Below the pieces are notes generated by a model. That model saw nothing but the letters and a program-made list of their open reading frames with translations, was not told the DNA's origin and did no database searches. From Mycobacterium sp. (GTDB lineage Bacteria > Actinomycetota > Actinomycetes > Mycobacteriales > Mycobacteriaceae), in the NCBI GenBank assembly GCA_025966225.1, contig JAOPVI010000265.1, positions 1 through 37,577 of the forward strand: a stretch of 37,577 nt of DNA, in the 5' to 3' direction. The position numbers were made by a program, and so were the translations under genes. Below, piece after piece: positions 26,459 to 35,822 of the stretch. Each line of letters begins with the position of its first letter. The first letter of the stretch is position 1.

Positions 26459-27417
26459 CGCTGCCGCCGGTCGCGGATGCGCTCCTGCATCTTCTCCGCG
26501 TTGGTCCGCATCTCCGACGTGATCTCGAAGTGGCCGCCGAAATCGTTGAGGTAGCCCGGCGCATACTTCGGGTCGGGCAGGATCTGACGCAACCAGCGAT
26601 AGGGCTTGCGGCGCCGCCACTCTCGCGGATAGCCGACCGAGACTTCCTCGAACCGCACGCCGTCGTACCACGTGGTGCGCGGGATGTGCAGGTGGCCGTA
26701 CACCGAGCAGATCGCGTTGTAGCGGGTGTGCCATTCCTTGGTCGCGGTGGTACCGCACCACAACGAGAACTCGGGATAGAACATCGCGTCGCAGGGTTCC
26801 CGCACCAGGGGGAAGTGGTTCACCAGGATCGACGGCGTCAACCAGTCCAGGTCCTCGAGCTTCTCGCGCGTGTGCTTGACGCGGTCGCGGCACCACGCAT
26901 CGCGGGTGGCGTACGGCTCCGCAGACAGCAGGAACTCGTCGGTGCCCACGACGTTGCGCTCCCGCGCGACTGCGAGTCCTTCGGCCTTGGTGGCCGTGCC
27001 CTCCGGCAGGAACGTGTAGTCGTAGAGCAGGAACATCGGGACGATGGTCGCGGGCCCGCCCTCCTCCGTCCACACCGGAAAGGGGTGCTCGGGGGTGATG
27101 ATGCCCAGCTCGTCGCACATGTTGACCAGATAGTCGTAGCGTGCGCGGCCGAAGATCTGCATCGGGTCCTTGGTCGTGGTCCACAGTTCGTGGTTTCCAG
27201 GCACCCAGATCACCTTGGCGAAGCGCTTGCGTAGCAGATCGAGGGACCATCGGATCTCATCCGTGCGCTCGGCGACGTCTCCGGCGACGATCAACCAGTC
27301 GTCCGGAGTGGCCGGATGCAGAGACTCGGTGACCGGCTTGTTGCCGGTGTGCCCGATGTGGAGGTCACTGATCGCCCAGAGCGTCGGGTGGCGATGTTCG
27401 CGCGACGGAGCAGACAC
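26455..27417 (-). CDS. pptH: phosphopantetheinyl hydrolase PptH (calcineurin-like phosphoesterase)
   Basis: This 320-residue binuclear metallophosphoesterase has ISDLHIGH (DxH), VAGDVAER (GD), WVPGNHELW (GNHE), LVNHFPLV and YGHLHIPR (GHLH) in order. It matches Rv2795c, shown in M. tuberculosis to remove 4'-phosphopantetheine from carrier proteins, opposing PptT. Here pptH precedes pptT and overlaps it by ATGA, so eraser and writer are made together. The GTG start at 27417 has TAGGCT 8 nt upstream, predicting an almost leaderless mRNA. A KstR-like palindrome lies 47 nt upstream. Confidence 0.92.
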   Translation of the reverse strand: MSAPSREHRHPTLWAISDLHIGHTGNKPVTESLHPATPDDWLIVAGDVAERTDEIRWSLDLLRKRFAKVIWVPGNHELWTTTKDPMQIFGRARYDYLVNMCDELGIITPEHPFPVWTEEGGPATIVPMFLLYDYTFLPEGTATKAEGLAVARERNVVGTDEFLLSAEPYATRDAWCRDRVKHTREKLEDLDWLTPSILVNHFPLVREPCDAMFYPEFSLWCGTTATKEWHTRYNAICSVYGHLHIPRTTWYDGVRFEEVSVGYPREWRRRKPYRWLRQILPDPKYAPGYLNDFGGHFEITSEMRTNAEKMQERIRDRRQR

Positions 27418-27522
27418 AACAACTCAGCCTACTTGCGTCCCGCGGATCGGTGCGCCCGGCAACTAGAACATGTTCTCATTTCGGGTAGGTCCGACGACGC
27501 CGGACTTGTACACTCCCACGCG
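27418..27522. promoter_or_regulatory. divergent pptH / LppV-like promoter region
   Basis: Minus strand: TAGGCT (27426-27431) for pptH. Plus strand: TACACT (27509-27514), predicting a start near 27521, just before the ATG of a 20-codon leader frame at 27523. The two -10 boxes flank a 12-bp palindrome (27465-27476) placed at about -45 to -58 for both directions. Confidence 0.4.
27464..27477. promoter_or_regulatory. KstR-like palindromic operator
   Basis: TAGAACATGTTCTC contains the perfect 12-bp palindrome AGAACATGTTCT. The KstR consensus for sterol-catabolism genes in mycobacteria is TNNAACNNGTTNNA; this site matches all fixed positions except the last (C for A). Spacing excludes LexA, which needs four bases between half-sites. 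KstR binding is an inference. Confidence 0.45.
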
Positions 27523-27585
27523 ATGGCCTTCAAAGATGGACTAGTACGGATGCGGCGCAGCCGCTATGACGGCAGGGGGAATTGA
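27523..27585 (+). CDS. possible leaderless 20-residue leader peptide
   Basis: An ATG at 27523, about 2 nt from a start site predicted by TACACT, opens a 20-codon frame beginning MAFKDGLVRMRRSRY. Its TGA (27583-27585) overlaps the ATG (27585-27587) of the LppV-like gene. Leaderless small frames coupled to the next gene are frequent in mycobacteria. The peptide is basic, with no poly-Cys run, and could simply be a coupling device. No conservation test was possible. Confidence 0.35.
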   Translation: MAFKDGLVRMRRSRYDGRGN

Positions 27586-28169
27586 TGGCCGCCAAGCTGC
27601 GCCTGCTGTCGGCGGCGTGTGCGCTGATTGCGGCGGTGATCGTCGTCTGGCAGACCAATCCCCTCGGTGCACCCGGGTCGGATCGGATCGACCTGCGGTC
27701 CACGTCGGCACCCATGAGCAACGTCTCCACCTCCATCAAGTGGCCGGTCATCGAGACGGTGAACCCGCGCCCGTTCGACCCGTGCGAGGACATCCCGCTC
27801 GACGTAATCCAGCGGGTCGGATTGATGTTCACCCCACCGGAGCACGAGGACGGGTTGCGGTGCCACTACGACGCGGGCAACTACCAGATGGCCGTCGAGG
27901 CGTTCGTGTGGCGCACCTATGAGGCCACCCTGCCTGCCGACGCGGTCGAGTTGGACATCGCAGGCCATCGCGCAGCGCAGTACTGGATCATGAAGCCCAC
28001 CGATTGGAACGACCGCTGGTGGGTCACCTGCATGATCGCCTTCAAGACCAGTTACGGCGTGTTGCAGCAGTCGCTGTTCTACTCGCCGATCGAGTCCGCC
28101 GACAATCCCGACTGCCTTCAGACCAACCTGCAGCGGGCCAACGAACTCGCCCCCTATTACAAGTTCTAG
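27585..28169 (+). CDS. LppV-like / DUF3558-type secreted or anchored protein
   Basis: This 194-residue protein has an N-terminal hydrophobic segment (about residues 6-24) that would export or anchor it. The domain then begins RPFDPCEDIPLDVIQ, the pattern seen in DUF3558/LppV-type envelope proteins, with further Cys in GLRCHYD, VTCMIAF and NPDCLQT. Early Cys in LLSAAC is too close to the N-terminus for a good lipobox, so lipidation is doubtful. M. tuberculosis has lppV beside Rv2795c, although on the other strand. The ATG at 27585 follows AGGGGGA by 4 nt and overlaps the leader-peptide stop. Confidence 0.75.
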   Translation: MAAKLRLLSAACALIAAVIVVWQTNPLGAPGSDRIDLRSTSAPMSNVSTSIKWPVIETVNPRPFDPCEDIPLDVIQRVGLMFTPPEHEDGLRCHYDAGNYQMAVEAFVWRTYEATLPADAVELDIAGHRAAQYWIMKPTDWNDRWWVTCMIAFKTSYGVLQQSLFYSPIESADNPDCLQTNLQRANELAPYYKF

Positions 28170-28497
28170 TCGCTGACCAGCTGATCCGTTGGGATCGACC
28201 GTTCGAGCATGCCGATCGACTGCTCGCCATCCCACGTGTAGCGCACCCCGGCCTCTGCAGCGCGGGAATGACCAGTTCCGCCCACAACTCGACGACGCCA
28301 GCAGGAATACGCGGGTCGTCGCCCGGCACGGTCGACGGCGGTGGACAGGGCTCGGCAGCCTCCCAGCTGCGCAGGTAACGGATGTCGGGGTCCTGGGCTA
28401 GCCGGAACGACAACGCGGTGGAACCGGTTCGCGGCAGGCCGAGCCCGAAAACGGGTGCAGCGATGGGCTCTTCGTCGATTTCGGGGTGTCGTCGCAT
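28166..28497 (-). pseudogene. sulfotransferase-family gene remnant
   Basis: From an ATG at 28497 on the minus strand the frame gives RRHPEIDEEPIAAPVFG, the PAPS-binding loop GLGLPRTGSTALSF, and YLRSWEAAEPCPPPSTV, all typical of a mycobacterial sulfotransferase family. The usual N-terminal region of some 60 residues is absent, and after VVELWAELVIPALQ the sense is lost. Restoring one base near 28252 gives AEAGVRYTWDGEQSIG and MLERSIPTDQLVSD to a stop at 28166. The second part is not a sulfotransferase motif I know, so this may be a deletion joint between two genes plus a frameshift. It is probably not functional. Confidence 0.6.
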
Positions 28498-28595
28498 GAC
28501 ACCCCTCGAACATTCGAGACAGTACCCTGCCCCTAATATGCGGGGTCGTCAAGAGCACCGAACACGACGGACCGCCGCGTGCGTAATCTGCAGAC
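28483..28595 (+). promoter_or_regulatory. inverted repeats and leaderless promoter of CocE-type hydrolase gene
   Basis: Two inverted repeats are present: GGGGTGTC (28483-28490) with GACACCCC (28498-28505), and CTCGAA (28505-28510) with TTCGAG (28513-28518). TAATAT at 28534-28539 is one possible -10. TAATCT at 28584-28589 lies exactly 6 nt before the GTG at 28596, predicting a leaderless transcript. The first repeat covers the start of the sulfotransferase remnant on the other strand. Confidence 0.4.
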
Positions 28596-30266
28596 GTGCC
28601 CTCCCGCAAGCGCCCCACGCGGCTCGTCGCCCACGCACTGGCCCGGTTCTCCCACCTGCCTCCCCCGACGTCGGACTTCACCGTCCGGCGCGGCGTCCGA
28701 ATCCCGATGCGCGACGGCGTCGAACTCCTGGCCACCCACTACATTCCCGAAACGCGCGCCCCCGACACCGCCGGTCCGGCGGGCACGCTGCTGGTGCGGT
28801 GTCCCTACGGCCGGGGGTTTCCGTTCGCCACCCTCTTCGGGACCGTCTACGCAGCGCGCGGGTACCACGTGGTGCTTCAGAGCGTCCGCGGCACATTCGG
28901 TTCGGGCGGCGATTTCGTCCCGATGGTCAACGAGGTCGCCGACGGCGCCGACACCGTGGCCTGGCTGCGCACCCAACGGTGGTTCACCGGATCCTTCGCC
29001 ACCATGGGGCTGTCCTACCTCGGATTCACCCAGTGGGCATTGCTGAAGGACCCACCACCGGAACTGAAGGCCGCGATCATCAGCGTCGGGCCACACGACT
29101 TCAACGCCTCCTCTTGGGGCACCGGCTCGTTCTCGCTGAACGACTTCCTCGGGTGGAGCGACATGGCCGCCCACCAGGAGGACCCCATTCGAATCCGCGC
29201 GGCCGTCCGGCAATTCACCGCCCCGCGCACCGTGAACCGCACGTCTTATCAACTGCCCCTTGGGGTTACGGGCCGGACCCTGCTGGGCACCGGTGCCACC
29301 TGGTACGAATCCTGGCTGGAGCACCCCGACGCGGACGACCCGTTCTGGGACGCGCTACGGGTACCCGAGGCGCTGGACCGCGTCGAGGTGCCCGTGTTGC
29401 TAATCAGCGGCTGGCAGGATCTGTTCCTGCAACAGACCCTCGAGCAGTACCGCCACTTGCGGGCCCGCAACATCACCACGGCGCTGACCGTCGGATCGTG
29501 GATGCACGCTCAGTTGATGTCGGTGGGTGCACCGACCGCGACCCGCGAAACCCTGGCGTGGCTCGACACTCACCTGCGCGGGCAACCCGCCCCGCCACGC
29601 AGCCCGGTCCGGGTCCACGTCACCAACGGCGACTGGATCGACCTACCCGCCTGGCCGCCGCCCATGACGGAGCGAGTGCTGTATCTGCAACCCGCCCACC
29701 GACTTTCGGCGACCCGACCGGACGATGGCGCCCCGCCGTCGACCTTCACTTACGACCCGGCCGACCCGACACCCACCATCGGCGGTCGGTTGCTGTCCAA
29801 CGAAGGTGGCTACCGCGACGACGGCGCACTGGCGAAGCGCGCGGACGTGCTCGACTTCACCGGCGATCCACTACCCGCCGACCTCTACGTGGTCGGCACA
29901 CCGCTCGTAGCACTGTCGCACTCGTGCGACAACCCGAACCACGACGTATTCGTCCGAGTCAGCGAGGTCGACGCGAAGGGTGACTCGCACAACGTCGCGG
30001 ACGGATTCCGAAGGCTGACAGACAATTCCGAGGATCCGCTGCGATTGGAGCTCGACCCCGTCGCATATCGGTTCCGGGCCGGCTCGCGCATCCGGGTGAT
30101 GATCGCAGGCGGATCGCATCCCCGCTTCGCCAGAAACCTGGGCACCGGGGAAGCCGTCATCAGCGGTCGGTCGATGAAGTCTGCGACCCACACCGTCCAT
30201 CACGGCGAAGGCGGCGTGTCGAGCCTGCGCCTGCCCGCCGGAGCACAGCCGCCGTCAGCCCACTGA
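28596..30266 (+). CDS. CocE/NonD (S15) family hydrolase
   Basis: This 556-residue alpha/beta hydrolase has a C-terminal jelly-roll, the layout of cocaine esterase and X-Pro dipeptidyl peptidase (S15), and matches Rv2800. The nucleophile Ser is in MGLSYLGFTQW, the Asp in LISGWQDLFLQQ, and the His in GSWMHAQLM. VRIPMRDGVELLATHYIP marks the N-terminus, and RFRAGSRIRVMIAGGSHPR lies in the beta domain. No signal peptide is evident. The GTG start has a -10 hexamer 6 nt upstream and no ribosome site. The substrate is probably an ester or acyl-peptide. Its 3' end overlaps the convergent DUF1802 gene by 12 nt. Confidence 0.92.
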   Translation: MPSRKRPTRLVAHALARFSHLPPPTSDFTVRRGVRIPMRDGVELLATHYIPETRAPDTAGPAGTLLVRCPYGRGFPFATLFGTVYAARGYHVVLQSVRGTFGSGGDFVPMVNEVADGADTVAWLRTQRWFTGSFATMGLSYLGFTQWALLKDPPPELKAAIISVGPHDFNASSWGTGSFSLNDFLGWSDMAAHQEDPIRIRAAVRQFTAPRTVNRTSYQLPLGVTGRTLLGTGATWYESWLEHPDADDPFWDALRVPEALDRVEVPVLLISGWQDLFLQQTLEQYRHLRARNITTALTVGSWMHAQLMSVGAPTATRETLAWLDTHLRGQPAPPRSPVRVHVTNGDWIDLPAWPPPMTERVLYLQPAHRLSATRPDDGAPPSTFTYDPADPTPTIGGRLLSNEGGYRDDGALAKRADVLDFTGDPLPADLYVVGTPLVALSHSCDNPNHDVFVRVSEVDAKGDSHNVADGFRRLTDNSEDPLRLELDPVAYRFRAGSRIRVMIAGGSHPRFARNLGTGEAVISGRSMKSATHTVHHGEGGVSSLRLPAGAQPPSAH

Positions 30267-30803
30267 GCTCAGCACCCGTTCGGCGAGTTCGGCGAGCGCT
30301 TGGTCGTCGCGGACCGGCGTGGCCCACCGCGGACGCAATGGCAGATCGACCCAGCTGACGCAGCCTGCGTACACCGGCGTGCGTGGCAACCGCACCGGCT
30401 CGGTGAGCGGAATGGCCTGCACCACCAGCACGGTCAGACGATGCCGCGGCCGGAAGTCCAGCCGGTCGGCCTGCACGGATTCGGGAGTCCAGATGTGCAG
30501 ATCTGCGAGCTCCCCCAGCCCGTCCGGGCGGTTCACCGCAATGGCGGCAATCACTTTCGCGCCTGCCCTCACCGTGACCGCTTCCTCGGTGCTGTCGGCC
30601 GCGGCGACGTCGAGCAGCTCGCGGTGTTCGGGGCGCACTCGCTCACGGTGTCCGTGTGCGACCGTCGGGAAGAACACGAACTCCGGTGCGGCCACCGCGA
30701 AACGCTTCTCGTGAATACCGCCCTTGCGCAGGAGCACCGACTGCCTGCCGTCGAGCATCGCGTGCACGGCCGCGCTCCACTCCTTGAGCGCGGGTGTACT
30801 CAC
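30255..30803 (-). CDS. DUF1802 family protein
   Basis: This 182-residue protein has the DUF1802 hallmarks VLLRKGGIHEKRFAVA and FVFFPTVAHGHRERVRPEH, followed by an Arg/Val-rich C-terminal half. The biochemical function of the family is unknown. The GTG start at 30803 overlaps the DUF2277 stop by 4 nt (GTGA), so the two are translated together. A longer open frame upstream lies over the DUF2277 gene and is rejected. The GTG gives a plausible N-terminus STPALKEWSAAVHAML. Confidence 0.85.
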   Translation of the reverse strand: MSTPALKEWSAAVHAMLDGRQSVLLRKGGIHEKRFAVAAPEFVFFPTVAHGHRERVRPEHRELLDVAAADSTEEAVTVRAGAKVIAAIAVNRPDGLGELADLHIWTPESVQADRLDFRPRHRLTVLVVQAIPLTEPVRLPRTPVYAGCVSWVDLPLRPRWATPVRDDQALAELAERVLSSVG

Positions 30804-31066
30804 TTCGCCGCGAGTCGCGCCCGGACCTCGGGGCGGCGCAGCGGCGGCACCGTCTTGGGCGGCTGACGACGCGGTGCCAGTTCGTCCAGCAGTCGCGTGG
30901 TGGTCGCGGTGACCTCGGCGACGGCGGCTTCGAACGCGTCGACGTTGGCTCCGGTCGGACGGGTGATCCCGCTGACCTTCCTGACGTACTGACGCGATGC
31001 GGCCTCGATCTCTTCTGCGGTCGCGCGGGGCTCGAGCCCGCGCAGCTCCGTGATGTTGCGGCACAT
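30800..31066 (-). CDS. DUF2277 domain-containing protein
   Basis: This 88-residue protein begins MCRNITELRGLEPRATAEEI and continues ASRQYVRKVSGITRP, the DUF2277 signature. The family is small, conserved in actinobacteria and proteobacteria, and of unknown role. Its ATG has TATGGT exactly 6 nt upstream, predicting a leaderless transcript that also covers the DUF1802 gene. It diverges from echA16 across only 35 nt. Confidence 0.88.
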   Translation of the reverse strand: MCRNITELRGLEPRATAEEIEAASRQYVRKVSGITRPTGANVDAFEAAVAEVTATTTRLLDELAPRRQPPKTVPPLRRPEVRARLAAK

Positions 31067-31101
31067 GCTTCAACCATAGGTCGAGTCGATACGGTGGGGG
31101 T
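31067..31101. promoter_or_regulatory. back-to-back leaderless promoters (DUF2277 / echA16)
   Basis: In 35 nt there are two TANNNT hexamers: TATGGT on the minus strand (31073-31078) and TACGGT on the plus strand (31090-31095). Each ends exactly 6 nt from its ATG. The two -35 regions must overlap the opposite -10, so the polymerases would compete. Confidence 0.5.
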
Positions 31102-31875
31102 ATGCCGAGCGCCGAGCCCCAAGACACCGACGTCCTACTGATCGACATCACAGACCGCGTCTGCACGCTGACGTTGAACCGGCCACGGGCCCGCAACGCC
31201 TTGTCCTCGGCGCTGCGCACGCAGTTCTACGCCGCACTCCGCCACGCGCAGGCGGACGACAACACCGACGTGGTGATCGTGACCGGCGCCGATCCGGTGT
31301 TCTGTGCGGGGCTGGACCTCAAGGAGCTCGGTGACGCCACCGCGCTGCCCGACATCTCCCCCAAGTGGCCCGCGATGACCAAACCGGTCATCGGGGCGAT
31401 CAACGGAGCCGCGGTCACCGGCGGGCTCGAACTGGCGCTGTACTGCGACATTCTGATCGCCTCGGAGCACGCTCGGTTCGCCGACACCCATGCCCGCGTC
31501 GGCCTGTTGCCGACCTGGGGGCTCAGCGTGCGACTACCGCAGAAGGTGGGCGTCGGACTCGCTCGACGGATGAGCATGACCGGCGACTACGTGTCCGCCC
31601 AGGACGCCCTGCGTGCCGGCTTGGTCACCGAGGTCGTCGCCCACGACGAGCTGATGCCGACTGCGCGCAACGTCGCCGCCTCGATCGTCGGGAACAACCA
31701 ACTGGCCGTCCGTGCGCTGCTGGAGTCCTACCACCGCATCGACGACCAACAAACCAGCGCGGGACTGTGGATCGAGGCGACGTCGGCGACCCAGTGGATG
31801 CGCGTGGCCACCGGCGACGACATCGCGGCCAACAGCTCCGCGGTCCTGGAACGAGGACGGGCGCAGGTGCGCTGA
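31102..31875 (+). CDS. echA16: enoyl-CoA hydratase/isomerase family protein
   Basis: This 257-residue crotonase-fold protein corresponds in place to Rv2831 (EchA16). The oxyanion-hole loops are FCAGLDLKELGD and INGAAVTGGLELALYCD, the latter with a Glu at one catalytic position. At the second catalytic Glu position the text reads ARVGLLPTWGL, with no Glu, so hydratase activity is uncertain and another crotonase reaction is possible. The ATG overlies a predicted leaderless start. The stop is 1 nt from the methyltransferase ATG, so the two form an operon. Confidence 0.9.
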   Translation: MPSAEPQDTDVLLIDITDRVCTLTLNRPRARNALSSALRTQFYAALRHAQADDNTDVVIVTGADPVFCAGLDLKELGDATALPDISPKWPAMTKPVIGAINGAAVTGGLELALYCDILIASEHARFADTHARVGLLPTWGLSVRLPQKVGVGLARRMSMTGDYVSAQDALRAGLVTEVVAHDELMPTARNVAASIVGNNQLAVRALLESYHRIDDQQTSAGLWIEATSATQWMRVATGDDIAANSSAVLERGRAQVR

Positions 31876-31876
31876 C

Positions 31877-32446
31877 ATGAACAAGGCGCACGAGATGTGT
31901 GGCAGCGACGAGTGGCGCCAGGCCATCCGCGAGGTCATCCTGCCGTGGGCGTTGGGTGAAACCGACCTTGGCGACGACGTGCTCGAGGTCGGCCCTGGCT
32001 ACGGGGCCACGACCGACGTGTTGAGCCAGGCCGTGCCGAAGCTGACGTCGGTGGAGCTCGACCCCGAGCTGGCTGCCATGCTGCGCGAGCGGTTCGCCGA
32101 CGTGCCCTCCGTCGAGATCGTCAACGCCGACGCCACCACGCTGACTTACTCCGACGGAAGCTTCACCGGGGCAGCATGTTTCACGATGCTGCATCACGTA
32201 CCGACCGACGATCTGCAGAACCGGCTCTTCAGCGAGCTCGCGCGCGTCCTTCGGCCGGGTGGCGCACTGGTGGCGAGCGACAGCCTTGGCAACGATGAAC
32301 TCGCGGCCCACCACGAGGACGACACCTACCACCCCGTCGACCCGGCGTCGTTGCCGAATCGGTTGGCGGCAGCCGGGTTCGCCGACGTCGAGGTGCGGAC
32401 GAATCCGTACGGGTGGGCCGTGATCGCGAAGACGAGCGCTGCCTAG
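31877..32446 (+). CDS. class I SAM-dependent methyltransferase
   Basis: This 189-residue protein has SAM motif I VLEVGPGYGATTDVL, the acidic end of strand 2 in TSVELDPELA, motif II near VEIVNADATTL, FTMLHHVP for motif post-II, and ARVLRPGGALVASD for motif III. It is a small-molecule type methyltransferase; the substrate is unknown. It starts 1 nt after the echA16 stop, so it is translationally coupled and may act on a related acyl or lipid compound, although that is only a guess. Confidence 0.88.
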   Translation: MNKAHEMCGSDEWRQAIREVILPWALGETDLGDDVLEVGPGYGATTDVLSQAVPKLTSVELDPELAAMLRERFADVPSVEIVNADATTLTYSDGSFTGAACFTMLHHVPTDDLQNRLFSELARVLRPGGALVASDSLGNDELAAHHEDDTYHPVDPASLPNRLAAAGFADVEVRTNPYGWAVIAKTSAA

Positions 32447-32502
32447 CCCTCTACTCAGCTCTAGTCACGCGCGCGACACGGCGGCGCGGCAAACTGGACC
32501 AC

Positions 32503-32886
32503 ATGGCACAGCCGTACCCGTATCCCTTCGGCCAGCCGATGCCACCGAAGAAGCCCTTCTCGACAGTCGATCTGGTCCTGACGCCGCTGCTCTCGGGACT
32601 GCTGCTGTTCGCGTGCATCGTCGGGTTCTACTTCTCGCTGTTCGCGGGCATGGCCACCGACGGCTGCGGAGGCACGCCCGACAAGTGCAACGACGGACTC
32701 ATCGGGACCGCCTACGTCGTGGCCTGGGGCGGTATCGGCCTTGCCGTGGTGGTCACGATCATCGGCATCGTCCTCGCCGCGATCAAGCGCTTGCCGATGT
32801 GGATCTGGCCCGTGGCGGGCCTGGTGATCTTCGTCGTCGGAATGGTCATCGGTGGTTTCGTGCTCAACGTCGGCGTCGGAGGCTGA
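32503..32886 (+). CDS. small membrane protein, function unknown
   Basis: This 127-residue protein has a Pro/Tyr-rich cytoplasmic head (MAQPYPYPFGQPMPPKK) and three transmembrane helices at about residues 20-46, 68-90 and 98-122. A short loop with two Cys (GCGGTPDKC) lies between the first and second helix and may form a disulfide outside. No family is recognised with confidence. The ATG at 32503 is chosen because the longer frame starts inside the methyltransferase gene. Confidence 0.75.
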   Translation: MAQPYPYPFGQPMPPKKPFSTVDLVLTPLLSGLLLFACIVGFYFSLFAGMATDGCGGTPDKCNDGLIGTAYVVAWGGIGLAVVVTIIGIVLAAIKRLPMWIWPVAGLVIFVVGMVIGGFVLNVGVGG

Positions 32887-32893
32887 ACCGGGA

Positions 32894-34217
32894 TCAACCC
32901 GTCCCGGCCACCAGCCAACGGCCCGACCACGCCCGCCAGCCCACGAACGCCAGGCGTAGCACCATGAACGTGGTCAGCCCCGACCAGATGCCGACCAGAC
33001 CCCAGCCGAACGCGAGGGACAGCCAGATCAGCGGGAGGAACCCGACAAGCGCGCTGACGAGGGTGGCGTTGCGCATGAAACGGGCATCGCCGGCGCCCAG
33101 CAGGACGCCGTCGAGCGCGAACACGATTCCCGCGATCGGCAATTGGGCGACCAGGAACCACCATGGCACGCCGATGACGTCGAGCACCGACCGGTCCGTG
33201 GTGAACAGCGCAGGAAACACCGACGCACCGAGGGCGAACACCGCAGCAAGCACTGCCGCGGCGACCGTCGAGAAGATCGTCACGCGCCAGGCCACGGACT
33301 TGGCGTGCGCCAATTGGCCCGCGCCGAGCGCTGCGCCGACGAGCGACTGCGCTGCGATCGCCAGCGAATCCAGCACCAGCGCAAGGAAACTCCACAGCTG
33401 CAGGACCACCTGGTGTGCGGCGACGGCGGCCGCCCCGAATCGGGCCGCCACCGCGGCGGCCGAGACGAAGCAGGCCTGAAAGGCCATGGTGCGCAACAAC
33501 AGATCGCGGCCCATCACCGCCTGAGCCCGCAGCACCGCCATGTCGATCCGCAGCGGCACCCGCTCGACGAGCAGCGCCCGACAGAAGAACAGCGCCGCCA
33601 ACCACTGTCCGACCAGATTGGCCACCGCCGAACCGGTCAATCCAAGGCGCGGCATCCCCAGCCAGCCGTAGACCAGCGTCGGGCAAAGCGCCGCGGACAG
33701 AGCAAACCCGAGGATGACGTAGCGCAACGGCCTGGCGGTGTCCTGCACTCCGCGCATCCATCCGTTGCCGGCCAACGAGACAAGGATGGCCGGGGCACCC
33801 AAGATGGCGATCCGCAGCCACGGCAGGGCCATGTCGGCAATCTCACCGCCACCCGCGATCACGCGGAGCAGCGGCACCGCGGCCACCTCGACGACGACCA
33901 CGACCAGCGCCCCGATCCCGACGGCGAGCCAGGTGGCCTGCACGCCCTCACCGACGGCCGACCGAAGGTTCCCCGCCCCGAAGAATCGGGCGGCCCGCGC
34001 GGTCGTGCCGTACGAGAGGAACGTCATTTGCGATGACACCACCGACAGGATCAACCCGCCGATGGCCAACCCGGCCAGGCTGACGGCGCCGAGTCGACCC
34101 ACGACGGCGATGTCGAACAGCAGGTACACGGGTTCGGCGGCCAGCACACCGAGGGCGGGAAATGCCAGCCCGGCGATGCGTCGAGTGGTGGCCGCTGGCG
34201 CAGGCTGATCGCCCGGC

Positions 34218-34225
<8 letters not shown>
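32894..34225 (-). CDS. dinF: MATE-family efflux protein DinF
   Basis: This protein of about 443 residues has twelve predicted transmembrane segments and belongs to the MATE (DinF) branch of multidrug/cation antiporters, as Rv2836c. Typical blocks are LAFPALGVLAAEPVYLLFD, VSSQMTFLSYGTTARAARFF, GNGWMRGVQDTARPLRYV and VLLGAGDARFMRNATLVS. The start is probably the TTG at 34225, 41 nt past the nrnA stop, because no in-frame ATG or GTG precedes the family N-terminus; it lies inside a tandem repeat. Being downstream of infB-rbfA-nrnA is the conserved arrangement. Confidence 0.9.
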
Positions 34226-35758
<1,533 letters not shown>

Positions 35759-35822
35759 GATGCTCCTCCCCGTCTGCTCTTCGCCCGAGAGGCTCATCGC
35801 CGCGCAAGCGCTGGTCGACCAC

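Noticed and set aside
28505..28518. CTCGAACATTCGAG as a LexA (SOS) box
   Set aside because: The mycobacterial SOS box has TCGAAC and GTTCGA separated by four bases; spacing and half-sites do not match.
28382..29983. 533-codon frame overlapping the CocE-type hydrolase
   Set aside because: It is a shifted frame of the real gene, with no recognisable domain.
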